Positions 1 through 8,219 are shown, counted from the first letter of the stretch. The stretch: DNA of 64,000 nt from Bacillota bacterium (GCA_023415305.1 JAEZKZ010000016.1:1-64000); one strand, 5' to 3'. Translations and numbers: made by a program. Notes: generated by a model not told the origin, from the letters alone.

Positions 1-68
<68 letters not shown>

Positions 69-512
69 ATATTTGAAAAATTTAATTAGCTCATTAAAAT
101 TGCTGACTTTTTTCTAATTTCTGAAATGTCTTCAAAGAAGACTATGCAGAAACCAGGTTGTAAAGTTCGCAAGTTGAATTAGTTCGTAAGAACTTAATTC
201 ACTACTCAATTTTTAGAATCTGTTTAGATTCTGGAATTTGATTTGAGTCCTTTACTAAAGAATGACTTTGTTGTTTTTGAAACAACTTACATCATTCTTT
301 TGCATGTATTTGTCACTGTTTACTTTTCAAAGTCCACACCTTGAAAGCGTTACTATTACTGCTTTTCAAGGTTATTGCCGTTCGCTTGTCGCAAGCAGCT
401 TATTCATAATATCACGTCATTTACTAAGTGTCAACACTTTTTTTAAAATTCTTTCAAGCTATTTGAAAGCCTGTCTTCATTCTAATTTTATGTCGTCCTC
501 AGTAGCGACGGC
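69..512 (-). other. 16S rRNA leader with boxA-like antitermination motif
   Basis: About 440 nt separate the rrn promoter from the 16S 5' end and hold no convincing gene. On the minus strand, about 60-70 nt before the 16S start, lies TTCTTTGAAGACA (around 128-140). A second ACTTTGAAAAGT lies near 321-332. Both resemble the boxA motif of rRNA leaders, which recruits Nus antitermination factors. Short hairpins are also visible, for example the AGAATCT/AGATTCT pair near 218-234. The processing stem that normally pairs with sequence after 16S cannot be checked because that partner lies outside the window. Confidence 0.6.
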
Positions 513-518
513 TTATAT

Positions 519-548
519 ATACTAACATAATCTACTTTTTATTGTCAA
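519..548 (-). promoter_or_regulatory. rrn operon promoter
   Basis: On the minus strand a perfect -35 TTGACA (543-548) is followed after 18 bp by TAGTAT (519-524). This is a sigma-A type promoter pointing at the 16S gene, with transcription expected to begin near position 512. Confidence 0.75.
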
Positions 549-776
549 GGGTAAACAGGGTAATTAATTTTGATTTTGGGCAATTATTCGGAAATACATC
601 GTTATTATTTAAATGTTCTAACAAGTTCTTTTATTTTCACATTAATCCACTATTGCTCTCATCGGATAACCATTACCATATTACCCTTCTAAATAAATTG
701 TAAAGGAATAAAATGCGCATTGAAATTCATGTAAAAGTACTTCGCTGTTAATAGTGTTCACATTAACAATGAAATT

Positions 777-807
777 AAAAAGACTAACGGCTATACCGCT
801 AGTCTTT
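777..807 (-). terminator. terminator after the anti-sigma factor gene
   Basis: The inverted repeat AAAGACTA..CGG (779-790) and CCG..TAGTCTTT (796-807) has a 5-nt loop and is followed on the minus strand by a short T run. It would end the sigma-factor operon transcript. Confidence 0.7.
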
Positions 808-848
808 GTATCCTCTATCTGTATTTACACATCAAATTGACATACCTA

Positions 849-1283
849 TCATTTTTTCAGTTTCTTAATTACAGCAACTTTATTTCGGTAGCTGCAAAAT
901 TTAAGCCGGTCACTAAGTTGTTCTACTATTATAAGACCTCTCCCATGCTCATTAAAGGAATTATTCTTTCCCTCAACATAGTCTCCTAATTTTTTTAGGT
1001 CAATATTTGGCTCCAACCCGCACCCCTCATCTTTAACACTAATATACATATAAGAATTCTTCACTATATGAAATATCCTTATAGTCACAATTACCCCTTT
1101 TGAATCATCACAATTATTACCATGACATATTGCATTTATAATAAGTTCATTAAGTATAACTTTTATCTCAAATAGTGTATCCTCACTCATTGTTTGTACA
1201 GACTGAATATAACTCAGAACGGTTTTTATAAAGCAAGCAAGACCTTTTATATCATGCTTAATGGTATAAGTTACGGCTTTCAC
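849..1283 (-). CDS. RsbW/SpoIIAB-like anti-sigma factor (GHKL serine kinase)
   Basis: A 144-residue protein with the GHKL ATPase fold used by anti-sigma kinases of the RsbW/SpoIIAB type. The N box is clear (ILNELIINAICHGN, about residues 43-56), the G1 box is VKDEGCGL and the G2 box is HGRGLIIVEQ. Such proteins bind a sigma-B/F-type factor and release it when their anti-anti-sigma partner is unphosphorylated. I chose the GTG at 1283 because AGGTGGG lies 7 nt upstream; a GTG four codons earlier would overlap that site. It follows the sigma gene by about 70 nt and ends at a terminator, so it is probably the last gene of that operon. Together with the degenerate kinase at 2106-2492 it gives this module two anti-sigma-like proteins. 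Which one holds the sigma factor cannot be told from sequence. Confidence 0.8.
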   Translation of the reverse strand: MKAVTYTIKHDIKGLACFIKTVLSYIQSVQTMSEDTLFEIKVILNELIINAICHGNNCDDSKGVIVTIRIFHIVKNSYMYISVKDEGCGLEPNIDLKKLGDYVEGKNNSFNEHGRGLIIVEQLSDRLKFCSYRNKVAVIKKLKK

Positions 1284-1355
1284 AATTACACCCACCTAGT
1301 TTAGAATTATATTATTAATACCCAGTATTAATTTATATAAACAAAGGTCAAAACA

Positions 1356-2102
1356 TTATAATAATGTTCTAAACCTGTCCAGTATTTTTTTCTCCATACG
1401 GGATATGTACATTTGTGATACACCAAATTTCTCAGCTATTTGTTTTTGAGTTAAACTGTTTATATACCTTAAAGTTATAAACTCTCTTTCTACTTCTCCA
1501 AATAATTTGAGTGCTTTTTCAATAAAGTCTCTGTTTTCAATCTTCTCATAAGTTTTTTCATCATACCCCAATGTATCGCTTAAATCAGTCTCATTATCCT
1601 GGTAAATACTTTGGTCCAATGATTTTATAGAATTTGAACTTCCTGCTTCAATTACTTCAAGAACAGTTTCCACACTTATTCCTATATAGGCAGCAATTTC
1701 ATCGGCTCTGGGAATGCGTTTCAATTCCTGTGTTAGTTCATCCCGGGCTCTGTTTACTCCCTGCCTTGCTTCATAAAGTCTCCTGGGTATTTTTATAGAG
1801 GTACTCTTATCTCTAAAAAATCTCTTGATTTCACCTAAAATTGTAGGTGTAGCAAAACTGACAAATTTAACACCCTTATCGGGACTAAATCTGTCTACAG
1901 CTTTAATCAAGGCCATACATGCAACCTGGTAAATGTCATCGTATTCTACGCCTCTGTTAATAAATTTTCGGGATAGAAATTCTGCTAAAGGCATGTACTT
2001 TGATACTATTGCATTCCTGTAAATCACTTCTTTGGAATCAATATAATGCAAGAATAGTTCAGACTCACTCAATTTTTCAATACTTCTATCTACTTTTTCC
2101 AT
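1356..2102 (-). CDS. RNA polymerase sigma factor, SigB/SigF/SigG subfamily
   Basis: A 248-residue sigma-70 family protein with the region 2 core (YDDIYQVACMALIKAVDRF, FVSFATPTILGEIKRFFRD) and a region 4 helix-turn-helix (TQKQIAEKFGVSQMYISRME). The region 2 wording and the neighbouring rsbV- and rsbW-like genes place it in the SigB/SigF/SigG subfamily, which controls general stress or sporulation regulons. The start at 2102 has a TTGGAGA ribosome site and lies only 3 nt after the preceding gene, so translation is probably coupled. I favour a SigB-like stress factor over SigF, because the kinase upstream lacks typical SpoIIAB motifs; this is inference. Confidence 0.85.
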   Translation of the reverse strand: MEKVDRSIEKLSESELFLHYIDSKEVIYRNAIVSKYMPLAEFLSRKFINRGVEYDDIYQVACMALIKAVDRFSPDKGVKFVSFATPTILGEIKRFFRDKSTSIKIPRRLYEARQGVNRARDELTQELKRIPRADEIAAYIGISVETVLEVIEAGSSNSIKSLDQSIYQDNETDLSDTLGYDEKTYEKIENRDFIEKALKLFGEVEREFITLRYINSLTQKQIAEKFGVSQMYISRMEKKILDRFRTLL

Positions 2103-2105
2103 AAG

Positions 2106-2492
2106 CTATTCTCCAATCTTCTTGGTCATAACTATGGAATTATTCTCATTACATAACTCTACTGAATCCATCAGAGCTTTCATAATATACAGACCGTATT
2201 CATTATCAATAGAATCACTAAAACAGCTAAACGGTACATTCTCGCCAGTAAAAGTTATTTTTAGGGTATTCTCATTGATACAAAAGCATATTCTGTATTG
2301 GCCGATGTCATTAGATTCTCTCGATAAAATTATATTACATACCTCGGCAACTGCTACTTTGATATCCTCCACTTCGTCAATGTTAAACCCTACTCTATTT
2401 GCTACACTTGATGCTGTAAGCCTTACTGTACTTACATATTCTCTTTTTAGAGGTAAAATGAGTATAACGTCATCGTAAGCTAAACTATTCAT
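2106..2492 (-). CDS. Degenerate RsbW-like anti-sigma factor
   Basis: A 128-residue GHKL-type protein. The start at 2492 (MNSLAYDDV) is preferred over an in-frame start further upstream because AAGGAGA sits 8 nt before it, and the resulting N-terminus (LPLKREYVSTVRLTAS) matches how RsbW proteins begin. The N box is recognisable (DIKVAVAEVCN) and the G2 region reads EYGLYIMKALMDSVEL. The G1 box, normally DxGxG, is replaced by ITFTGENVPF. It may therefore bind its sigma or STAS partner without normal kinase activity. It sits between the STAS gene and the sigma gene, the classic rsbV-rsbW-sigB order. Confidence 0.72.
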   Translation of the reverse strand: MNSLAYDDVILILPLKREYVSTVRLTASSVANRVGFNIDEVEDIKVAVAEVCNIILSRESNDIGQYRICFCINENTLKITFTGENVPFSCFSDSIDNEYGLYIMKALMDSVELCNENNSIVMTKKIGE

Positions 2493-2571
2493 AAATGGTC
2501 TCCTTTTTCTAATTATTAAAATAGGTACACATATTATGTGTACCCATGTTTTAACTGAAATTAACCTGAAA

Positions 2572-2889
2572 TTAATCAATTTTAAATAATTTATCCAGCC
2601 CCGTTATTATAAACAACTTCTTTATGTTGTCCTTTAAATTGCAGATATAAATATTGTTATTATCTTTACGTAATTCCTTTAAAGCACCCACCAATATTCC
2701 CAGGCCAGTGCTATCAATATATGTCAGCTCTTTGCAGTCTATAAATAAATCCCCTTTGGAGGAATTGACTACTTCGGTTAGTTCGCTCTTGAAAGTCTGA
2801 CATGTATAAATATCAATTTCACCGCACAGAAAAATATTGGTCTTGTTACCTATCAACTCTTTAGTTATCCTGAATTCACTGCCATCCAT
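2572..2889 (-). CDS. Anti-anti-sigma factor, STAS domain (RsbV/SpoIIAA-like)
   Basis: A 105-residue single STAS domain. The phosphorylatable serine lies in the motif YIDSTGLGILVG (Ser about residue 60), the site modified by RsbW/SpoIIAB kinases. Unphosphorylated, such proteins bind the anti-sigma factor and free the sigma factor. The ATG at 2889 is chosen because a run of six G lies 7 nt upstream; TTG and ATG codons at 2907 and 2904 lie within or before that site. It is the first gene of the module, upstream of the degenerate kinase and the sigma gene. Confidence 0.85.
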   Translation of the reverse strand: MDGSEFRITKELIGNKTNIFLCGEIDIYTCQTFKSELTEVVNSSKGDLFIDCKELTYIDSTGLGILVGALKELRKDNNNIYICNLKDNIKKLFIITGLDKLFKID

Positions 2890-2975
2890 GCTATTACCCC
2901 CCATCAATACTCAATTTCTGACCTTGTATCCGGCCTTATTATTTTATTATAAAACCTAGGTCTATACTATTTATA

Positions 2976-3890
2976 TCATTTGGTAAAAAGTTTAATTAAT
3001 TTCAACACTAAATCATATTTCTTGGGTTCAACACGTACCACCAGGATTTTTTCAGGTCCTATTACATTTAAATCTTTAAAAAATTCACTATCTGTTACGT
3101 CTATTCCATAAAGTTTAGGCTCTGAATCAACATATGATTTGGGCTTTCTCTGAGTATCAGTTGTACTTGAAGGTTCTTCCCATTCATTCACGACTCTCAA
3201 TTTAATAGCCTTACTTTCTGAAATATCAATGTTATTATCCTTTATGATTTGGTCAAGGGGCATAAAAGCTCCATTTATGGCATAAGTATCAAAGGCATAT
3301 TTGTTTACAAGAAACATATCGATGTCAGAAGCGGCCAAAAGTACCATTGCTTTTTGCAAATAGGCGTAAGACTGCGCATCCTCATATCTGTCTGATAGAA
3401 CGACGGTATCCAAAGATATCTCTTTTATCTCAGGGACATTTTTAATTATTTTGTCCTTAAAACTATCCTGAACCTCATAATTAATTTCTCCCATCAAACC
3501 TATTGATATATCCGGTTCAACCTTTGTAACAATAGAACGGACAGTAAGAGCTATAATAATTGCAGCCACAATCCCAATCAATATATGATATTTGTAATAA
3601 TGAAAAAAGTTATCCGCTTTTTTCCTATCAATACCAACTTTCTCAAAGGCTTTGTCTGTATAGGTTTCCTTTTTGGCAACCTTCGGTTCCTCAACCTCAT
3701 AGCCCATTATTATTCTATAAGCATCAGTAGAATTATGAAACTCAGCTTCTGCAGCTTCATTAAGGTTTCCTTCCAACTTCAAAATTCGATACTTTTTAAG
3801 AATAACATCATACTTCTTCTCTATTTCTTCTTTTGAAGAGGCTTTAGTGACTCCCAAAATTTTTCTGGCTTCCTGCAATGTATATTTCAA
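2976..3890 (-). CDS. Membrane protein with N-terminal J-like helical domain
   Basis: A 304-residue protein of unknown function. Residues 1-65 (EARKILGVTKASSKEEIEKK...) resemble a DnaJ domain but lack the HPD triad that stimulates DnaK, so co-chaperone activity is doubtful. A single membrane segment (about residues 103-117, ILIGIVAAIIIALTV) is followed by about 185 residues likely outside the membrane, with mixed alpha/beta character. It lies just downstream of lysS on the same strand with a 40-nt gap, so it may be cotranscribed. I recognise no catalytic motif. Confidence 0.7.
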   Translation of the reverse strand: MKYTLQEARKILGVTKASSKEEIEKKYDVILKKYRILKLEGNLNEAAEAEFHNSTDAYRIIMGYEVEEPKVAKKETYTDKAFEKVGIDRKKADNFFHYYKYHILIGIVAAIIIALTVRSIVTKVEPDISIGLMGEINYEVQDSFKDKIIKNVPEIKEISLDTVVLSDRYEDAQSYAYLQKAMVLLAASDIDMFLVNKYAFDTYAINGAFMPLDQIIKDNNIDISESKAIKLRVVNEWEEPSSTTDTQRKPKSYVDSEPKLYGIDVTDSEFFKDLNVIGPEKILVVRVEPKKYDLVLKLIKLFTK

Positions 3891-3930
3891 ATAAACCCCT
3901 CCTATTGTATCCTAAACAAACAGTGTAGAT

Positions 3931-5433
3931 TTACTCTCTTGGCTTCATGGTCGGGAATAGTAATATATCTCTTATTGAAGCCGAATCAGTCAGAAGTATT
4001 ATTAATCTGTCAACACCTATGCCCAATCCACCTGTCGGAGGCATACCATATTCCAGTGCTGTTACAAAATCCTCATCCATCATATTTGCTTCTTCATCAC
4101 CGGAATCTCTCTTTTTAACCTGGCTAACAAATCTTTCCTTTTGATCTATAGGATCATTAAGTTCAGAATAAGCATTTCCCATTTCACGACCGGTAATAAA
4201 GAACTCAAATCTCTCAGTCAATTCGGGGCAATCAGGCTTTCTCTTTGTAAGAGGGGAAACCTCGACAGGGTAATCATATATAAAGGTCGGCTGAACAAGA
4301 TTGCTCTCTACAAACTCTTCAAACATCAGGTTGAGAATTTCACCACGGGACATTCCCGGCTTTACGTATACTTTCTTAGCTTCGGCAGCAGCCTTGGCGT
4401 CCTCATCGGTCTTAATTGTATCAAAGTCTACTCCTGAATATTTCTTAACAGCCTCAATCATTGATAATCTGTTCCATGGCGGAGTCAGGTCGATTTCCTG
4501 GCCCTGATACATTATCTTAGTAGTACCCAGAGTTTCAATTGCAACAGTGGAAATAAGATTCTCAGTGAGCTCCATCATCCCCTTATAATCAGTATATGCT
4601 TCATATACTTCCATCATGGTGAATTCGGGATTATGCTTTATTGACATTCCTTCATTTCTGAACATTCTACCCATTTCATAAACTTTTTCCATGCCACCTA
4701 CAATAAGTCTCTTAAGATATAACTCAGGTGCTATTCTAAGATACATATCAATATCCAGAGTGTTGTGGTGAGTTATAAAGGGTCTTGCAGCAGCTCCTCC
4801 AGGAATAGTGTTCAACAAAGGCGTATCAACCTCAAGGAAACCTCTGTCATCCAGGAACTTTCTTATAGATTTTATTATTTTACTTCTCAATATAAACGTA
4901 TTTTTTACTTCAGGGTTTACAATAAGGTCAACGTATCTTTGTCTATATCTCAAATCAGTGTCCTTCAGTCCATGCCACTTTTCAGGGAGAGGCTGAAGTG
5001 ATTTTGACAGCAGCGTAATCTCTTTTACCTTTATTGATATCTGACCCATATGAGTCTTAAATATTTCACCCTTTACTCCGACTATATCACCAATGTCATA
5101 TTTTTTAAACATCTCATAGCTTTCATCCCCAACTTCATCCTTCCTGACATAGAGCTGTATCCTGCCGTCTCTGTCCTGTAAATCACAGAAGCCAGCTTTG
5201 CCCATACCTCTTTTGGACATGAGTCTTCCAGCAATTGATGTATCTTGTCCTTCTAAAGCTTCAAAATTATCCAATATATTTTTGGTGGAATCGGTTACAT
5301 CATATTTTACTATTTTAAAAGGATCATTGTCTTTTTCTTGTAATTCCTTTAGTTTTGCTCGACGTACCTTGAGTATTTCGTTTAGGTCCTGCTCTTCATT
5401 TTGTTGATTTCCCTGCAAATTTTCTTCAGACAT
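3931..5433 (-). CDS. lysS: Lysyl-tRNA synthetase, class II
   Basis: A 500-residue class II synthetase that charges tRNA-Lys with lysine. An N-terminal OB-fold anticodon-binding domain (AGRLMSKRGMGKAGFCDLQD) precedes the catalytic core, with motif 1 (FLEVDTPLL), motif 2 (YLRIAPELYLKRL, FRNEG) and motif 3 (GGLGIGVDRLIILLT). Length is normal for bacterial LysRS. The start has a GGAGG site 8-10 nt upstream. It lies downstream of greA in the common greA-lysS order of Firmicutes, but here an apparent structured RNA and a terminator separate the two, so lysS probably has its own promoter. Confidence 0.97.
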   Translation of the reverse strand: MSEENLQGNQQNEEQDLNEILKVRRAKLKELQEKDNDPFKIVKYDVTDSTKNILDNFEALEGQDTSIAGRLMSKRGMGKAGFCDLQDRDGRIQLYVRKDEVGDESYEMFKKYDIGDIVGVKGEIFKTHMGQISIKVKEITLLSKSLQPLPEKWHGLKDTDLRYRQRYVDLIVNPEVKNTFILRSKIIKSIRKFLDDRGFLEVDTPLLNTIPGGAAARPFITHHNTLDIDMYLRIAPELYLKRLIVGGMEKVYEMGRMFRNEGMSIKHNPEFTMMEVYEAYTDYKGMMELTENLISTVAIETLGTTKIMYQGQEIDLTPPWNRLSMIEAVKKYSGVDFDTIKTDEDAKAAAEAKKVYVKPGMSRGEILNLMFEEFVESNLVQPTFIYDYPVEVSPLTKRKPDCPELTERFEFFITGREMGNAYSELNDPIDQKERFVSQVKKRDSGDEEANMMDEDFVTALEYGMPPTGGLGIGVDRLIILLTDSASIRDILLFPTMKPRE

Positions 5434-5473
5434 TTATTTCATATCCTCCAGCAATTTCTATTAGTTTTAATAT

Positions 5474-5482
5474 ATTATAACA
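5474..5482 (-). promoter_or_regulatory. lysS extended -10 promoter element
   Basis: On the minus strand TATAAT is preceded by TG with one base between (an extended -10). No good -35 is seen 17 bp upstream. It lies about 40 nt before the lysS start codon, so it is a plausible lysS promoter. Confidence 0.4.
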
Positions 5483-5529
5483 CACGGATGCTATGCCTCC
5501 ACTTAAAAAGTGAGAAGTGTTTATTGCTT

Positions 5530-5690
5530 CGTTATAACGCATAGGTTCATATAAAATTTTTCGGCTGTAGAAAAATTTTATTACCTCTGTGCTTTTCAAC
5601 GAGGAGGGAGATATGTGCTCGTCGCCTGAAACTCCAAAGAAGTACCGCCACTTATAGGGGTGGGGCGGGGGCCCATCTATGCCTCGTTAC
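5530..5690 (+). ncRNA. Structured intergenic RNA candidate, possibly raiA-motif (strand uncertain)
   Basis: This stretch between lysS and greA is GC-rich for the genome and full of paired segments. The ends close by TAACGCATAG (5534-5543) with CTATG..CGTTA (5678-5689). Inside are a strong TAAAATTTTTC/GAAAAATTTTA hairpin, a CAACGAG/CTCGTCG hairpin and a CCGCC/GGCGG hairpin with a GGGGTGGGGCGGGGG run. This is the look of a folded noncoding RNA and not of coding DNA. The overall pattern reminds me of the raiA-motif RNA of clostridia, but I cannot verify that. I see no clear promoter on either strand; the minus-strand greA terminator abuts its right end. The plus strand is a tentative choice. Confidence 0.45.
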
Positions 5691-5721
5691 AAAAAACAGT
5701 TTACATTTTCAATGTAAACTG
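5691..5721 (-). terminator. greA terminator
   Basis: The arms CAGTTTACATT and AATGTAAACTG (5697-5707, 5711-5721) form an 11-bp stem with a 3-nt loop, followed on the minus strand by six T. It lies about 60 nt after greA. Confidence 0.85.
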
Positions 5722-5784
5722 TCAGTATAATTATATATTAGTTTAGCTTTTAGTGGCAATAAATAATTGTAACATTATTTTCAG

Positions 5785-6261
5785 CTACTTTGATATTTCA
5801 AGTATCTTAAATTTTATAGCCCCGTCAGGAACCTGTACTTCCACTATATCGTCAACTTTATGTCCCATTAATGCAGCACCGACAGGTGATTCATTTGAGA
5901 TTTTAGACTTCAGCGGATTGGCTTCTGTAGAACCAACTATCAAATACACAACTTCTTCCCCAAATTCAATATCAAAAAGTCTAACTTTTGCTCCAAGACT
6001 GACAACATCAGTTTTAACATCGTCCTCATCGATTAAACGAGCATTCTTGAGCATTGATTCAAGCTGAACAATTCTTCCCTCAACCTGAGCCTGTTCATTC
6101 TTTGCCTCATCATACTCCGAGTTTTCTGATATATCTCCAAATGAAAGTGCCTGGTTAATTCTTTCGGCAACTTCCTTCCTTTTAGTCCCTCTAAGAAACT
6201 CCAATTCTTCTTCTAACTTTTTTAAGCCTTCGTAAGTTAATACGACTTCTTTTGCTGACAT
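5785..6261 (-). CDS. greA: Transcription elongation factor GreA
   Basis: A 158-residue GreA, which rescues backtracked RNA polymerase by stimulating transcript cleavage. The N-terminal antiparallel coiled coil (about residues 8-75) carries the tip motif SFGDISENSEYDEAKNEQ, with acidic residues that enter the polymerase secondary channel. The C-terminal FKBP-like domain ends in VQVPDGAIKFKILEI. Length is standard. A ribosome site (AAAGGAGAGGG) precedes the ATG. The gene is followed by a terminator and preceded by a likely promoter at 6342-6371. Confidence 0.97.
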   Translation of the reverse strand: MSAKEVVLTYEGLKKLEEELEFLRGTKRKEVAERINQALSFGDISENSEYDEAKNEQAQVEGRIVQLESMLKNARLIDEDDVKTDVVSLGAKVRLFDIEFGEEVVYLIVGSTEANPLKSKISNESPVGAALMGHKVDDIVEVQVPDGAIKFKILEISK

Positions 6262-6341
6262 TTGAAGCCCTCTCCTTTACCGATAATTTTTTCTGCTAAC
6301 CCTTGCACAATTAAAGAGTATTCTGTCTTCTTATCCTAATA

Positions 6342-6371
6342 ATTATGCTAAAATATTCATTTATTTTGCAA
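6342..6371 (-). promoter_or_regulatory. Likely greA promoter
   Basis: On the minus strand TTGCAA (6366-6371) and CATAAT (6342-6347) are separated by 18 bp, about 80 nt before the greA start codon. Confidence 0.5.
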
Positions 6372-6392
6372 ATATAGAAAAAATTTAAGCCG

Positions 6393-6477
6393 TAGGTCAG
6401 CTGTATTGCTAACTAATTATAAATTACATATAAAATAATGTCAAGAAGTCAATCCCCAATATTTTACAGCTGACCTA
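6393..6477. repeat. Long-spaced inverted repeat upstream of greA
   Basis: TAGGTCAGCTGT (6393-6404) and its exact complement ACAGCTGACCTA (6466-6477) are 61 nt apart in the 350-nt gap between guaB and greA. The spacer is AT-rich and holds no gene. It could be a small degenerate mobile element or a cruciform. Nothing else in this gap beyond the guaB terminator and the greA promoter is recognisable. Confidence 0.7.
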
Positions 6478-6561
6478 AGCGTTTTCAGCAGGACTGGGCT
6501 TGCATACTCTGTATAAACATAAGAAGTGATTAATTTTAGTTTAATCGTGCCTACGTTATAT

Positions 6562-6596
6562 ATTAAAATATGCAGTCTCTGTTTTTTTAGACCTGC
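6562..6596 (-). terminator. Weak terminator after guaB
   Basis: On the minus strand GCAGGTCT and AGAGACTGC form an imperfect stem around an A-rich loop, followed by ATATTTTAAT. The stem is weak and the T run is broken, so termination may be partial. Confidence 0.4.
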
Positions 6597-6612
6597 CATA
6601 ATAACTTTAGAA

Positions 6613-8118
6613 TCAAGATGAAGATAATTCCTTATCCTTTAGAATAACATCATGAGCTCCGCCTTCCTTGATACTTGTCGCTGAAACAAGTGTAAGTCTG
6701 GCTTTTTGCTGAAGTTCTGAAACTGAAAGCGCACCACAATTACACATTGTTGATTTTATCTTGTGTATTGTAGTATCCAGATTGTCTTTAAGCTTTCCGG
6801 CGTAAGGCACATATGAATCAACACCTTCCTCAAAGCCCAGCTTGGAATCCCCGCCCATATCGTATCTCTGCCAGTTTCTCGCACGGTTTGATCCTTCGCC
6901 CCAGTACTCCTTAACAAAATTTCCGCCTACTTTTATTTTCCTGGTCGGACTTTCATCAAATCTGGCAAAATATCTTCCAAGCATTACAAAGTCTGCTCCC
7001 ATCGCTAAGGCTAGTACAATATGATAATCATGTACTATACCTCCATCAGAACATATTGGAATATATGTGCCTGTTTCCTTAAGATATTCATCTCTAGCAG
7101 CTGATACCTCTATTACGGAGGAAGCCTGCCCTCTGCCAATACCCTTCTGTTCTCTCGTTATACAAATTGAACCACCGCCAATACCCACCTTGATAAAATC
7201 AGCTCCGGCATTTACAAGGTATCTGAAACCTTCCCGATCAACTACGTTACCTGCTCCGACCTTTACTTCGCCGTTGTAGGTCTCTTTAATCCACTTTATT
7301 GTATCTGACTGCCATTCACTGTATCCGTCTGATGAATCAATACAAAGTAAATCAACACCGGCGTCAACCAATGCAGCCACTCTTTCCTTGTAATCACGAG
7401 TATTTATACCTGCGCCTACTATAAGTCGCTTACTTTTATCCAATAATTCATTGGGGTTTTCCTTATGACTGTCGTAGTCTTTCCTGAAAACCAGATATAC
7501 AAGCTTCTGATTATTATCTATTATCGGGAGACAGTTCAACTTATGCTCCCAGATCATGTCGTTTGCCTCTTTAAGTGTAATGCCTTCCTGTGCATAGATC
7601 AGTTGAGAAAACGGGGTCATGAACTCATGAATTTTTTGATCAAATGAAGCTCTGCTAAGCCTATAGTCTCTGCTTGTAACTATTCCCACAAGCTTACCTG
7701 TAGGTGTACCATCATCAGTTATTGCTATAGTAGAATGCCCTGTTCTTTCTTTTATATCAACTACATCTCTCAATGTATTATCAGGCCTTAAATTACTGTC
7801 ACTAACTACAAATCCGGCTTTATACTTCTTAACCTTTCTAACCATTTCAGCTTGACTTTCTATGCTTTGTGATCCGAAAACAAATGAAACACCTCCGCAC
7901 TTTGCAAGAGCAATTGCCATGTTGTTATCTGAGACAGATTGCATAATTGCAGAGGCAACCGGAATATTTAACTGTAATCCGGGTTTTTCCCCAATCTTAT
8001 ACTTTACCAGTGGTGTTTTTAAATCCACATTCCCAGGCATACACTCTTTTGTGCTTAAATTGGGAACAAGAAGATATTCACTGAATGTTCTTGATGGTTC
8101 ACTATAATAATAAGCCAT
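6613..8118 (-). CDS. guaB: Inosine-5'-monophosphate dehydrogenase, Tritrichomonas-like type
   Basis: A 501-residue IMPDH that oxidises IMP to XMP, the committed step of GMP synthesis. The active-site loop GGGSICITREQKGIGRGQ holds the catalytic cysteine (about residue 318), and SSDGYSEWQ and SDGGIV are the expected barrel motifs. A CBS pair (MTPFSQLI..., LPIIDNNQKLVYLV) is inserted in the barrel. From memory, the wording and length match the Tritrichomonas foetus enzyme unusually well from the N-terminus (EYLLVPNLST) to the C-terminus (KSTMCNCGAL), rather than the common bacterial 480-residue GuaB. The ATG at 8118 is chosen because the GAGGAGGAG site lies inside the longer TTG-initiated reading. 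Confidence 0.95.
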   Translation of the reverse strand: MAYYYSEPSRTFSEYLLVPNLSTKECMPGNVDLKTPLVKYKIGEKPGLQLNIPVASAIMQSVSDNNMAIALAKCGGVSFVFGSQSIESQAEMVRKVKKYKAGFVVSDSNLRPDNTLRDVVDIKERTGHSTIAITDDGTPTGKLVGIVTSRDYRLSRASFDQKIHEFMTPFSQLIYAQEGITLKEANDMIWEHKLNCLPIIDNNQKLVYLVFRKDYDSHKENPNELLDKSKRLIVGAGINTRDYKERVAALVDAGVDLLCIDSSDGYSEWQSDTIKWIKETYNGEVKVGAGNVVDREGFRYLVNAGADFIKVGIGGGSICITREQKGIGRGQASSVIEVSAARDEYLKETGTYIPICSDGGIVHDYHIVLALAMGADFVMLGRYFARFDESPTRKIKVGGNFVKEYWGEGSNRARNWQRYDMGGDSKLGFEEGVDSYVPYAGKLKDNLDTTIHKIKSTMCNCGALSVSELQQKARLTLVSATSIKEGGAHDVILKDKELSSS

Positions 8119-8219
8119 TTTTTTCAAACTCCTCCTCAACAGATTCTTAATTATTAAACTTATAAAAATATATAAAATACCAATAGGTCAATTACGCCTC
8201 CAGGTATTATCTATTATTA

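Noticed and set aside
262..525. An 87-codon plus-strand ORF in the rRNA leader
   Set aside because: It lies antisense to the 16S leader, has no ribosome site and no protein-like pattern; the region is explained by the rrn promoter and leader.
1356..2889. The spoIIA operon (spoIIAA-spoIIAB-sigF)
   Set aside because: The gene order fits, but the middle gene lacks SpoIIAB motifs and a second kinase follows; a SigB-like module is the better reading.
5530..5690. T-box leader for lysS
   Set aside because: The GGGTGGNACCGCG T-box sequence and the usual antiterminator layout are not found on the minus strand.
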